The notes below the pieces were generated by a model that saw nothing but the letters and a program-made list of their open reading frames with translations, searched no databases and was not told where the DNA came from. Source: Corynebacterium curieae (GTDB lineage Bacteria; Actinomycetota; Actinomycetes; Mycobacteriales; Mycobacteriaceae). Taken from it: a DNA stretch of 64,000 nucleotides. The DNA lies in contig NZ_JAKMUU010000004.1 in assembly GCF_027570035.1 (NCBI RefSeq), forward strand, positions 1 to 64,000, written 5' to 3'. Made by a program: the position numbers and the translations under genes. Below are positions 18,124 through 26,091 of the stretch, in pieces; within the stretch, counting starts at the first letter, position 1; every line of letters starts with the position of its first letter.

Positions 18124-18627
18124 GTGAGCAACGATGGACTTTTTACCGACGGTACCGATCGATTCGCACCGAAGGTGAACTCGATTCCTTTGAGTGACGT
18201 GGATACGTCCTCGTCCGAGACCTCGGTGGGCCAGCTGGTCTCTAATGCCACCGAGCAGATGTCCCAGCTCGTGCGCTCCGAGGTGGAGCTGGCAAAGACC
18301 GAGCTGGCAGAGTCCGCAAAGAAGGGCGGCATCGGTGCTGGCCTCTTTGGTGGTGCCGGCACCATCGCACTGTATAGCTCCTTCTTCTTTTTCTTCTTCC
18401 TGGCAGAGCTCCTCGCCATCTGGCTGGACCGCTGGGCTGCGTTCCTGATCGTATTCTTGATCATGATCGTCCTCGCCGGCATCTTGGCCTTCGTGGGCTT
18501 GAAGAACGTCAAGCAGGTTAAGGCGCCGCAGAAGACAATTGACTCCACCAAGGAGTTGAAGAATTTGGTTCCGGGCAAGGCGCAGAAGTCCCTGAACCGG
18601 AAGAATACCCACGGCCTCTATACCTAA
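18124..18627 (+). CDS. Holin-superfamily-III-like membrane protein (Rv3669 type)
   Basis: A 167-residue protein with an acidic N-terminus, an amphipathic helix (LVRSEVELAKTELAESAKKG) and two closely spaced membrane segments, the first containing a run of six Phe after SS. This is the pattern of actinobacterial putative Actino-holin-X proteins, which are chromosomal and not phage lysis genes. The GTG start at 18124 has AGGAGAAATAATC upstream. A terminator follows at 18681. Its role is unknown; an envelope function is likely. Confidence 0.8.
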   Translation: MSNDGLFTDGTDRFAPKVNSIPLSDVDTSSSETSVGQLVSNATEQMSQLVRSEVELAKTELAESAKKGGIGAGLFGGAGTIALYSSFFFFFFLAELLAIWLDRWAAFLIVFLIMIVLAGILAFVGLKNVKQVKAPQKTIDSTKELKNLVPGKAQKSLNRKNTHGLYT

Positions 18628-18680
18628 ACCGGCAACTCGCCACGCGCACGCACCGCGCCACGCGGTCGTGCACCCTATCC

Positions 18681-18708
18681 CCGCCCTAGCTAGCCTGGGG
18701 CGGTTTTT
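18681..18708 (+). terminator. Rho-independent terminator after holin-like gene
   Basis: CCGCCC (18681-18686) pairs with GGGCGG (18698-18703) and is followed directly by TTTTT (18704-18708). It separates the holin-like gene from the alpha/beta hydrolase. Confidence 0.8.
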
Positions 18709-18764
18709 CTGTACTTTATCCTTTTCTCTACCGTTTCGGCCCCCGACTATAGAAAGGCGGCACC

Positions 18765-19679
18765 ATGGCCTTTGCACCCCTGCCTCCCTCAACGGTGGAG
18801 CTGGAGGGCCCTTACGCGCATGAATTCGTCCACACCCGCGGCATCCGCTTGCACGTAGCCACGGCGGGCGATAGCTCGCAGCCGCTTGTTCTGCTCATTC
18901 ACGGGGCCTTTGGCGGATGGTTCGATTTCCAGGACGTCATTGCGCCGCTCGCGCAGCGCGGTTTCCACGTCGCGGCAGTAGATATGCGCGGCTTTGGCAT
19001 GTCCGATAAGCCGCCCATTGATGCAGGACAAGATATCCGCACATTGGTGGGCGATATCAGCGGGCTCATCCAGGCTTTGGGCCACGACGATGCCTTTGTG
19101 GTGGGCGCCGATACCGGCGGCGCCGTGGCCTGGTGCTTGGCCGCCGAGCGCCCCGCTCGGGTGCGCGGCCTGGCTTCTATTTCCGCCGCCCACCCGGTAG
19201 ATCTGCGCCGCGCGATCGCTGCCCGGCCGTGGGATTTTGGCTGGATCAACCTGCGCTCACTGCTGTGCCGGCTGCCGCGCGTCACCCGCGCACACAACCT
19301 TTTGCTCAGCCCGCGCGCCTACCGCAAGGAGCTGGAGTTAGATACGGGGCCTTTGCTTGCCGACGCCGCCCTAGACCGCATCCTCGACCTTCGCCTGCGC
19401 GCCTCCCGAATCGGCAGCGTGCGCCGCGGCATCTTGTGGAACCACCGCATGCGCACCGCCGTCGTTCCTTTTACCTGGGTGGAGTTGGCCGTGGATCGAC
19501 CCGTGCTTTTCATACACGCCCAGCAGCGCCTATGGCGCCCCGTTGTCCGCCGCGCCGCCCTGCGCGCCCGCCGCGGTTTTACCGCCACTACCATTCCCGG
19601 CGCGAAGAACCTCCCGCATCTGGAAGCCCCTAAGGAATTCGTCTCCGCGCTGGCCGCGTGGCTGCAAGAAAATAGCTAG
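18765..19679 (+). CDS. Alpha/beta hydrolase, epoxide-hydrolase type (EphE-like)
   Basis: A 304-residue alpha/beta hydrolase. The oxyanion-hole motif LIHGAF is near residue 45 and the nucleophile elbow is VGADTGG with Asp (D116) in place of Ser, as in epoxide hydrolases and haloalkane dehalogenases. The catalytic His is probably H285 in KNLPHLEAP. It lies beside marP like EphE (Rv3670) beside Rv3671c. The ATG has AGAAAGGCGGCACC upstream. The stop shares a CTAG with the convergent marP. Substrate is not known. Confidence 0.85.
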   Translation: MAFAPLPPSTVELEGPYAHEFVHTRGIRLHVATAGDSSQPLVLLIHGAFGGWFDFQDVIAPLAQRGFHVAAVDMRGFGMSDKPPIDAGQDIRTLVGDISGLIQALGHDDAFVVGADTGGAVAWCLAAERPARVRGLASISAAHPVDLRRAIAARPWDFGWINLRSLLCRLPRVTRAHNLLLSPRAYRKELELDTGPLLADAALDRILDLRLRASRIGSVRRGILWNHRMRTAVVPFTWVELAVDRPVLFIHAQQRLWRPVVRRAALRARRGFTATTIPGAKNLPHLEAPKEFVSALAAWLQENS

Positions 19680-20872
19680 TGGGCGACGCACTCGCCGGTA
19701 TCAACCGGGTGGGTTAGCTGCGTAAGATCTCCGATCTGGCCATTGACTTCATCGGCAGTTAGCGCATAACCGGTCTCGGCGTCATCCACGGAAGCACCAA
19801 AAACCACGCCTAAGACCTCGCCGGCGGTATTGACCAGCGGTCCGCCCGAATTGCCCTGCTGGATGCTGCCGCGCACGGTGTAGGAATCGCGTTCCACATG
19901 GCCATGAGAATAGATATCCGGACCGGAAATGGTGATGCGGTCGCGCACGCGCGCCATCTCGGCGTCGAAAGGCCCGGAGTGCGGAAAGCCCATCACCATG
20001 GCGTCATCACCCGTCTGCGCTGGATCCTGCGCCCACGGCAACGGATCAATGCCGAGGTCACGCGAATGCAGCACCGCCACATCCACATCGGGGTTGTAAT
20101 AAACCACGGTGGCATCTTTTAGCCCCAGCTTGGTATCTAGGCGCACGGTCTGCGTGCCGGCCACCACGTGGGCATTGGTGATCACGTAGTCATCGGCTGC
20201 CACAAAACCGGAGCCCATGAGGCGGCGGGAACACTCTTCGGCGTCGCCAAGCACGTGAATGATGGATGGACGCATGCGCCGCACCAGCTCTGGATCCTGT
20301 ACGTCCGGATCCGGCTCTTCTACTTCCTCGGTGCTGATGGAGTTTTGCCACGGCGAGACCAGCGGCGGCAGGCCGGACTCATTGAGCATCGCCGCCACGC
20401 CATTGGGTAGCGATGCTACCTGCGCCGGCGCGGCCGAGTTGAGGTTGCTCAAGATGCGCGAATCACGCATGCCTTGGCCAGCGGCTCCGCCCAGATTGGT
20501 GGCCACGGGGATGGAAATTAGCCAGATCACCACGAGGGCGGCAAAGGCTTGGAATACCGCGCCCACCACGGAGTCGAGGCGCTGCGTTTTGCGCGCCTTC
20601 ATGCGATCGCGCACGCTGCCGCCCAGCGAGGAACCGATGAGCTGGCCAATGCCCACAAAAAGCACCAGGATTCCCACCAACAGCAGCAAGCGCAGCGAGG
20701 GCTGATCCACCAAGCGCAGCGCGGCCGGTGCCACAGCAATGCCCAAGACCACCCCGGCACCCACGCCAATGGAAGCCAGTACCGCCGCGAGGGCGCCATT
20801 GCGCCACCCGCTCAGCAGCGCCAGCAGGACGGCAAGCACAATCAGGCCGTCAACAATGAGCGCAGGAGTCAT
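19676..20872 (-). CDS. marP: MarP family membrane serine protease
   Basis: Periplasmic trypsin-like protease that in M. tuberculosis gives acid and oxidative resistance. The 398-residue protein begins with four membrane helices of CvpA type and then a chymotrypsin fold. The triad falls at H235 (TNAHVV), D264 (DVDVAVL) and S342 (GNSGGPL), and cysteines C214 and C395 match the positions of the redox-sensing disulfide reported for Rv3671c. The gene runs with nudix, tlpA-like and nth, the same order as in mycobacteria. The ATG start at 20872 gives a full-length first helix. Confidence 0.94.
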   Translation of the reverse strand: MTPALIVDGLIVLAVLLALLSGWRNGALAAVLASIGVGAGVVLGIAVAPAALRLVDQPSLRLLLLVGILVLFVGIGQLIGSSLGGSVRDRMKARKTQRLDSVVGAVFQAFAALVVIWLISIPVATNLGGAAGQGMRDSRILSNLNSAAPAQVASLPNGVAAMLNESGLPPLVSPWQNSISTEEVEEPDPDVQDPELVRRMRPSIIHVLGDAEECSRRLMGSGFVAADDYVITNAHVVAGTQTVRLDTKLGLKDATVVYYNPDVDVAVLHSRDLGIDPLPWAQDPAQTGDDAMVMGFPHSGPFDAEMARVRDRITISGPDIYSHGHVERDSYTVRGSIQQGNSGGPLVNTAGEVLGVVFGASVDDAETGYALTADEVNGQIGDLTQLTHPVDTGECVAH

Positions 20873-20927
20873 GGGATGGGGTTCTTTCTATTTGTGGAGA
20901 GTCGTACACGTACCGCGGTACAAGCGG

Positions 20928-21629
20928 TTAGGACATCTTCTCATTATTTCGGGAGTTTTTAAGGGAGTCACGCAGGTCCATGACCGAATTAGTATCCCAC
21001 GGCACGCTCCACCCGGAATGCTGCAAGAGCGCTGAAAGCACCCCGGCGGTAAAGCCCCAGATGACGTAGCCATTGGCATGAAACGCTGGCCCTTGCCATT
21101 TCCTAAAGCCCACCACAAAGCGATTGCGCGGATCGGCTAGCTCCCTAATGGGCACGAAAAAGACATCATCGGTTTCATCGGGGCTGGCGGGATAGACCTC
21201 CCCCGGCTGGGTCCAATGCGCCAAAATCGGGCTTACGGGGTTGCCGGTGGCGCGAATATGCAGTTGATCCCACTGCTCCAGAGGGGTGACCGAGTTGCGC
21301 TGCAGATCCGTTTCTTCCCAAGCTTCTCGCAGCGCGGTATCCACCAGCGAGGTATCCGCGGGGTCCCGCCGGCCGCCGGGGAAGGCAATCTGGCCTGAAT
21401 GCGAACGCATGGACGGCGAGCGGTGTGTGAGCAATATGCTGCCGTCCTCTGCGCTCTTGCCGCTTAGGAGCATGAGCACGGCGGCCTCCCGCTTGACCGG
21501 TACCTGGATATTGGTGCCGTTGAGGGACGAGGCTTGGCGGTTGCCAATGAGTTCTTGCACCTGGCTAGGGTCCACCCCCAGCGCCGGCTTGAGCCATGCA
21601 GGCGCGCGCTCAGGAAGGAGTTGGCTCAT
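20928..21629 (-). CDS. Nudix hydrolase, CoA pyrophosphatase type
   Basis: A 233-residue Nudix protein. The box GGRRDPADTSLVDTALREAW followed by EETDL has Asp at the position of the first Nudix Glu, a common form in CoA diphosphatases (NudL type). It probably cleaves CoA or related dinucleotides. The ATG at 21629 overlaps the stop of the upstream thioredoxin-like gene as ATGA. It corresponds to Rv3672c. Confidence 0.87.
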   Translation of the reverse strand: MSQLLPERAPAWLKPALGVDPSQVQELIGNRQASSLNGTNIQVPVKREAAVLMLLSGKSAEDGSILLTHRSPSMRSHSGQIAFPGGRRDPADTSLVDTALREAWEETDLQRNSVTPLEQWDQLHIRATGNPVSPILAHWTQPGEVYPASPDETDDVFFVPIRELADPRNRFVVGFRKWQGPAFHANGYVIWGFTAGVLSALLQHSGWSVPWDTNSVMDLRDSLKNSRNNEKMS

Positions 21630-22189
21630 GCCGCTAGCGCCTCCTCCACGGCGCGCTCAATTTCCGCTGCGGAGCTAAATGGCTGCGCAAATTGCTTGCG
21701 TACCTCGCCGTCCTTGAGTACCACGGTTACCGGCACCACCCCTGGCAGGCCCAATTCACCGGCAAAACTATTATCCGGGTCTTGGAAGCTCGGCAGATCC
21801 ACCCCCAAGTCATTCAAGAAGGCCGCGCCATTGCCCGCATTCTTATCCGCGTGCACACCTACCACCTGCCACTGTGGGTGCTTGTCCGCCACGTGCTGCA
21901 GGTAGGGCAGCTCCGCGCGGCATGGCTCGCACCACCATGCCCAAACATTGACCACGGTCACGCCTTCATCAACACGCTTTCCGGCGGCCTGCCCACCCAG
22001 GCAGTCCAACTCCACCCCTGCCACGGTGCCGGCTGGGCAGTCCGGGCGCTGGGGAACTTCTTGCGGAGCAACCGCGCTTGGCGACGCCTCCTTATCTGCG
22101 TCCCCACCCCGCAACTGCGAAACCCCCACTACCGCAATAACGGCAATGAGGATCGCGGCAATCACCGTGCCAAGGACGTATTTCTTCAT
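21626..22189 (-). CDS. TlpA-like membrane-anchored thioredoxin
   Basis: A 187-residue exported thiol-disulfide protein. An N-terminal membrane anchor (VLGTVIAAILIAVIAVVGV) is followed by a thioredoxin fold with WAWWCEPC; the active-site cysteines are C87 and C90. Two more cysteines (C51, C63) lie before the domain and could form a structural disulfide. It is the Rv3673c homologue, probably reducing periplasmic disulfides, perhaps for cytochrome c or MarP-related targets. It is coupled to the Nudix gene by an ATGA overlap, and nth ends 9 bp upstream of its start. Confidence 0.88.
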   Translation of the reverse strand: MKKYVLGTVIAAILIAVIAVVGVSQLRGGDADKEASPSAVAPQEVPQRPDCPAGTVAGVELDCLGGQAAGKRVDEGVTVVNVWAWWCEPCRAELPYLQHVADKHPQWQVVGVHADKNAGNGAAFLNDLGVDLPSFQDPDNSFAGELGLPGVVPVTVVLKDGEVRKQFAQPFSSAAEIERAVEEALAA

Positions 22190-22198
22190 ACCGTTAGC

Positions 22199-22855
22199 CT
22201 AGCGCCCACTAGCTGCTGGACACATATCCCGCAGCACGCACGCACCGCACTCCGGCGTGCGCGCATGGCACACCTGCCGCCCGTGAAAGATCACGCGGTG
22301 CGAAAACATCGTCCACTCTTCTTCCGGCAGCAGCTTAGCGATGTCCCGCTCGATCTTTACCGGTGTCTTCTCCCCCGTCAGGCGGAGTCGCTGCATGAGG
22401 CGGCCGAAGTGGGTGTCCACCGTCAGCCCGGGAATCCCGAAGGCATTACCAAGTACCACCAACGCCGTCTTCCGGCCTACGCCGGGCAGGCTGGTGAGGT
22501 CCTTTACCGTGCGTGGGACCTCGCCTTCGAATTCCGCCACCAGCTTCTCCCCGATGCCCAAGAGGTGTCCCGCTTTGGCGCGCTGAAAGCCCAGCGGCCG
22601 CAGGATGCCTTCCAGATCAGCCCGCTGCGCCGCTGCATAATCCGCAGCCTCTGGGTAGCGGGCGAAAAGGTCTGGGGTCACCGAATTCACGCGCTCATCC
22701 GTGCACTGGGCGGAAAGCACCGTGGCCACCAATAGCTGCAGCGGGGAATCATAGTCCAACGCGCAACGCGTATCCGGGTACTCCCGTGCCAAGCGCCGAT
22801 TGATCTCCGGTGCCCTAAGCTCCGGCGCGCTGGCCGCTGACAGGGCTGAATTCAT
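22199..22855 (-). CDS. nth: Endonuclease III
   Basis: Base-excision-repair glycosylase/AP lyase for oxidised pyrimidines. The 218-residue protein has the helix-hairpin-helix LPGVGRKTA with the catalytic K129, the catalytic D148 in VDTHFGR, and the 4Fe-4S ligands C196, C203, C206 and C212 in the canonical spacing 6-2-5. The ATG at 22855 is exactly 7 nt after TAAGCT (22868-22863), indicating a leaderless mRNA. It heads the nth-tlpA-nudix-marP group. Confidence 0.95.
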   Translation of the reverse strand: MNSALSAASAPELRAPEINRRLAREYPDTRCALDYDSPLQLLVATVLSAQCTDERVNSVTPDLFARYPEAADYAAAQRADLEGILRPLGFQRAKAGHLLGIGEKLVAEFEGEVPRTVKDLTSLPGVGRKTALVVLGNAFGIPGLTVDTHFGRLMQRLRLTGEKTPVKIERDIAKLLPEEEWTMFSHRVIFHGRQVCHARTPECGACVLRDMCPAASGR

Positions 22856-22883
22856 GGGCTTAAGCTTAGTAGACTAGGAAAAC

Positions 22884-22973
22884 ATGATTTCACTCGTGAT
22901 TCTGGTACCGCTTGCCATCGCCCTTTTTGCCCTTCTGATGGAAAAGCTCGAAGCAGTCGTTTTTGCTGACTAG
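22884..22973 (+). CDS. 29-residue single-helix membrane protein upstream of glxR
   Basis: A short open frame, ATG at 22884 to TAG at 22971-22973, with TAGGAAAAC as ribosome site. The product is one hydrophobic helix (ISLVILVPLAIALFALLM) followed by EKLEAVVFAD. It looks like a genuine small membrane protein of the kind often missed in annotation. It lies in the nth-glxR gap on the glxR strand, but 222 bp before glxR. No function can be given. Confidence 0.55.
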   Translation: MISLVILVPLAIALFALLMEKLEAVVFAD

Positions 22974-23021
22974 GCTGCAAACCCGCTGGCCGGACTCCTG
23001 CACTAGCACGATTAGAGTTTC

Positions 23022-23077
23022 TATAGTGTGACAAAATTTCACTGAAGTACCAAAAGTGACCAATTACACTGTAAGAT
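23022..23077 (+). promoter_or_regulatory. Candidate GlxR-binding and promoter region of glxR
   Basis: TGTGA followed by TTTCAC with a 7-bp gap (23027-23042) and GTGA-CCAATT-ACAC (23056-23069) both resemble the CRP/GlxR consensus TGTGA-N6-TCACA imperfectly. TANNNT boxes TATAGT (23022-23027) and TAAGAT (23072-23077) overlap or flank them. This would fit self-regulation by GlxR. No -35 is convincing, so the promoter is uncertain. Confidence 0.4.
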
Positions 23078-23195
23078 GAAACCCGTTACACAGTGACCCT
23101 GCTTGTTCCGCATTGTCGAGTGCATGAAAGACCGCACCCAGATGTGGCGCAAGCTCATCTACGGACTTTCGTAGTCGACATCCAAGGAGTAAAAC

Positions 23196-23879
23196 GTGGA
23201 AGGCGTACAGGACATTCTCTCCCGCGCCGGAATCTTCCAAGGCGTTGATCCCGTTGCAGTGCAGAACCTAATCGAACAGATGGAGACCGTGCGCTACCCG
23301 CGCGGAACCACCATCTTTGATGAGGGCGAGCCTGGTGACCGCTTGTACATCATCACCTCGGGCAAGATTAAGCTCGCCCGCCACGCCCCGGATGGCCGCG
23401 AAAACCTCCTCACCGTCATGGGCCCGTCCGATATGTTCGGCGAGTTGTCCATCTTCGATCCGGGCCCACGCACCTCCTCCGCAGTGTGCGTGACCGAGGT
23501 CCAGGCGGCCACCATGAACTCCGAGCTGCTCAAGAAGTGGGTAGGCGACCACCCCGAAATCGCACAGCAGCTCCTGCGCGTGCTGGCCCGTCGCCTGCGC
23601 CGCACCAATGCCAACCTGGCTGACCTCATCTTCACTGACGTGCCAGGCCGCGTGGCAAAGACCCTGCTGCAGCTGGCTAACCGCTTCGGCGTCCAAGAAG
23701 GCAGCGCCCTGCGTGTGAACCACGACCTCACCCAGGAAGAGATTGCCCAACTGGTCGGCGCTTCCCGCGAGACCGTCAACAAGGCGCTGGCCACCTTCGC
23801 CCACCGCGGTTGGATCCGCCTCGAGGGCAAGTCCGTGCTCATCGTGGATACCGAGCACCTCGCCCGCCGCGCTCGCTAA
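23196..23879 (+). CDS. glxR: cAMP-dependent global regulator GlxR (Crp family)
   Basis: A 227-residue Crp/Fnr transcription factor. The N-terminal cyclic-nucleotide domain includes the phosphate-binding [15 protein letters not shown] and the C-terminal winged helix includes [20 protein letters not shown]. In corynebacteria GlxR controls carbon, respiratory and many other genes; the mycobacterial orthologue is Crp Rv3676. The GTG start at 23196 has CCAAGGAGTAAAAC upstream. Its ligand would be made by the cyaB product in the same window. A strong terminator follows at 23898. Confidence 0.96.
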   Translation: MEGVQDILSRAGIFQGVDPVAVQNLIEQMETVRYPRGTTIFDEGEPGDRLYIITSGKIKLARHAPDGRENLLTVMGPSDMFGELSIFDPGPRTSSAVCVTEVQAATMNSELLKKWVGDHPEIAQQLLRVLARRLRRTNANLADLIFTDVPGRVAKTLLQLANRFGVQEGSALRVNHDLTQEEIAQLVGASRETVNKALATFAHRGWIRLEGKSVLIVDTEHLARRAR

Positions 23880-23897
23880 CACCGCGCCAGCTCACGA

Positions 23898-23916
23898 CCC
23901 CGCTTCGGCGGGGTTT
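23898..23916 (+). terminator. Terminator after glxR
   Basis: CCCCGC, loop TTCG, GCGGGG, then TTT (23914-23916). A compact UUCG-capped stem right after the glxR stop. Confidence 0.75.
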
Positions 23917-24073
23917 CGCTGTTTTCGCACCCTCCCCTTGGCCCGTACCGGCTAAGGCCGACTCCACGATCACATATGCCACGTTATGCGCCGTTTCCCT
24001 CCGATATCCGCCGAGAGTGTGGCCATAAGTTGACCCCTCTGCCCAGCGGCAGCTTCCTCCTACACTACTGCGG

Positions 24074-24113
24074 CTAAAAAATTACGCCCCTCTTTCCGCA
24101 AAGGAAGAGGGGC
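24074..24113 (-). terminator. Terminator after the MBL-fold hydrolase operon
   Basis: On the minus strand a stem of GCCCCTC/GAGGGGC (24086-24113), extended with one bulge, is followed by TAATTTTTTAG. It would end the leftward transcript containing the MBL-fold gene. The rest of the 23917-24073 gap shows nothing notable. Confidence 0.8.
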
Positions 24114-24127
24114 AGTTGGAGAAAAGC

Positions 24128-24943
24128 TTATTTAGCAGTGCCGTCCAAGTACTTTAGCGCGGTGCGTGTGGACTGCTCGGCCGCGTGACGCAGCACCGGA
24201 TCCACATCGTCATACATCTCATTGACCAGCGTATTCAAATCTACATCCTCACCCAAGCGGGAGCGGATTTCTTTGATTTGGTTGAGGCGGTAGTGGCGGC
24301 GGTCAATGTATTTGCGAGCCACCTGGGACGTATCGTCCAAGTCTGGGCCGTGCCCTGGAAACAACGCGATATCCTTACCGCGTTCCTCCAAGGTATCCAA
24401 GGTCTGCAAATAATCGGCCAAGTTGCCGTCCGTCTCCGAAAGGAGGACGGTGTGGCGGCCGGCGATGGTATCACCAGAAACAATTCCTTCAAGGCGGGAG
24501 TTTTCTACCTCACCGCTCCACACAAAAAAGCAGGTGGAATCCGCGGTATGGCCCGGCGTGTGCACGACTTCGAGGCGCGGCGTGATGCCATCGAGGGAAA
24601 TGTGCTCGCCGTCCTGCAGCGCTTCGGCGCCATTGCAGTAGCTCGGATCAAAGGCGCGGATGGGGGCGCCGGTCATTTGCCGAAGGCGTTGCGCGCCCGA
24701 CGCATGGTCATCGTGGCGGTGGGTAAGCAAAATCAAAGCCACCTCACCTGCGTTGCGGTGCACAACGTTGAGATGGCCTTCATCCTCAGGACCCGGATCC
24801 ACGACGATGGCTCGTGAATCTTCAGCGGCGCGAATAATCCAGGTATTCGTACCCTCCAAGGCGGTGTAGCTGGGATTATCACAAAGTACTACGCCAACGG
24901 ATTGGCTAACGGGACGCAATTGACTATATGCGGGGTGCTCCAT
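24128..24943 (-). CDS. MBL-fold metallo-hydrolase (Rv3677c-like)
   Basis: A 271-residue metallo-beta-lactamase-fold enzyme. The metal motif HRHDDH (H75, H77, D79, H80) is present, with further ligands likely in VHTPGHTADS, SGDT and PGHGP. The family contains thioesterases and RNases of LACTB2 type; the substrate here is not known. The ATG at 24943 is exactly 7 nt after TAGGCT (24956-24951), so a leaderless start is likely, although it is close to the ridA gene upstream and could be read through as well. Confidence 0.87.
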   Translation of the reverse strand: MEHPAYSQLRPVSQSVGVVLCDNPSYTALEGTNTWIIRAAEDSRAIVVDPGPEDEGHLNVVHRNAGEVALILLTHRHDDHASGAQRLRQMTGAPIRAFDPSYCNGAEALQDGEHISLDGITPRLEVVHTPGHTADSTCFFVWSGEVENSRLEGIVSGDTIAGRHTVLLSETDGNLADYLQTLDTLEERGKDIALFPGHGPDLDDTSQVARKYIDRRHYRLNQIKEIRSRLGEDVDLNTLVNEMYDDVDPVLRHAAEQSTRTALKYLDGTAK

Positions 24944-24961
24944 AGTTCCTAGCCTATCCGA

Positions 24962-25420
24962 TCAAGCAGCGATTTCTACGATTAGTTCGATCTCTACCGG
25001 CGCGTTTTTAGGCAACGCGGCCACACCCACAGCAGAGCGGGCATGCGTTCCGGCATCCCCAAAAACCTCACCGATGAAATCGGAGGCGCCATTAATAACT
25101 ACTGGCTGGTCTTCATAGTCTGGGGCAGAGGCCACGAAACCCACGACCTTAACCACGCGGGCGACATTATCCAGGCCTACTTCTGCATCAACCGCGGCCA
25201 GTGCATTGAGCGCTGCAATGCGGGCCTGCTCTTGGGCCTGGTCAGTTGTCAGATCAGCACCGACCTTGCCCGTCAGCGGCAAAGACCCTTCCACGAGGGG
25301 AAGCTGGCCCGAGGTCCAGACTTGGTCACCCACACGTACGGCAGGCACATAGGAAGCTAGCGGCTTGGCGACGCCCGGAAGCTCGTATCCCAGCTCCCGC
25401 AAGCGAGCATGAAAGCCCAT
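24962..25420 (-). CDS. RidA family deaminase
   Basis: A 152-residue protein of the RidA/YjgF/Rid family, which hydrolyses reactive enamine/imine intermediates. The C-terminal part has ARSAVGVAALPKNAPVEIEL, the typical Arg-containing active-site region. Rv3678c sits in the same place next to the MBL-fold gene. The ATG at 25420 abuts the stop of the DUF4177 gene, so the two are probably coupled. Confidence 0.87.
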   Translation of the reverse strand: MGFHARLRELGYELPGVAKPLASYVPAVRVGDQVWTSGQLPLVEGSLPLTGKVGADLTTDQAQEQARIAALNALAAVDAEVGLDNVARVVKVVGFVASAPDYEDQPVVINGASDFIGEVFGDAGTHARSAVGVAALPKNAPVEIELIVEIAA

Positions 25421-25579
25421 TTACTCTGCCACCTCACGCTTGAAGTAGGCCACGACGTTTTCCGGGTTTGGGCCCGGGGTGACAGAGACCAATTCCCAGC
25501 CATCTTCTCCCCAGGAATCGAGGATCTGCTTGGTGGCGTGGGTAAGGACAGGTGCGGTTGCGTATTCCCATTTAGTCAT
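25421..25579 (-). CDS. DUF4177 small protein
   Basis: A 52-residue protein that begins MTKWEYATAPVL and has the DUF4177 core GEDGWELVSVTPGPNPEN and VVAYFKRE. Proteins of this family are short, cytosolic and uncharacterised. A similar small gene (Rv3678A) accompanies ridA in mycobacteria. TAGAAT (25591-25586) lies 6 nt upstream of the ATG, suggesting a leaderless mRNA that then runs into ridA with no gap. Confidence 0.82.
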   Translation of the reverse strand: MTKWEYATAPVLTHATKQILDSWGEDGWELVSVTPGPNPENVVAYFKREVAE

Positions 25580-25623
25580 GGGCCCATTCTAACTATTAAA
25601 TACGCACTATGCCGTCGAAATAT

Positions 25624-25947
25624 TTAAATGCCGACGAGCTCGCCACCCTGGGCCAAGTAGTGGGCCCAATCTGTGATGTGCGGGTTCTTGCGCAGCAGGG
25701 CACGACGCTGGCGCTCGGTCAACCCGCCCCACACGCCGAACTCGACGCGGTTATCTAGGGCGTCGGCGCGGCACTCGGTCAACACCGGGCAATGGCGGCA
25801 AATCACGGCCGCCTTGCGCTGCTCTGCGCCACGCACGAATAAGGCATCCGGGTCACCCTTGCGGCATTTAGCCTGGGTGACCCACTCACCACGCTCGGGA
25901 TTTCGGGCTGTATTAGACATGCCAGCTGTCTTCACACGAACGGTCAT
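25624..25947 (-). CDS. whcA: WhiB-family iron-sulfur regulator WhcA
   Basis: A 107-residue WhiB-like protein. The four cluster cysteines are C28, C50, C53 and C59 (C-x2-C in CRHC), followed by GVWGG (71-75) and a basic tail (ERQRRALLRKNP). It is divergent from pbp1A, as whcA is in C. glutamicum, where it acts in the oxidative-stress response; the mycobacterial counterpart is WhiB4. The ATG at 25947 has GGAAGGAG upstream, though at long spacing; M10 is another possible start. Confidence 0.88.
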   Translation of the reverse strand: MTVRVKTAGMSNTARNPERGEWVTQAKCRKGDPDALFVRGAEQRKAAVICRHCPVLTECRADALDNRVEFGVWGGLTERQRRALLRKNPHITDWAHYLAQGGELVGI

Positions 25948-26091
25948 GGGTGAGTGTGCTCCTTCCCAGACGGAATACTATGTAACACAGCCGAGTCTAT
26001 TCACCGAGGTAGAAGATTGTCTAACACGTCACACTTTAGGGGGTGCGAGTGATCTTCCGCCTACTAGGGGCAACCACGTAGGGTATGGGAC

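Noticed and set aside
18124..18627. Holin-like protein as evidence of a prophage
   Set aside because: It is the chromosomal Actino-holin-X type in a conserved order, with no other phage gene near it.
23124..23174. A 16-codon open frame just upstream of glxR
   Set aside because: No ribosome site, no attenuator-like stem, and its length is expected by chance.
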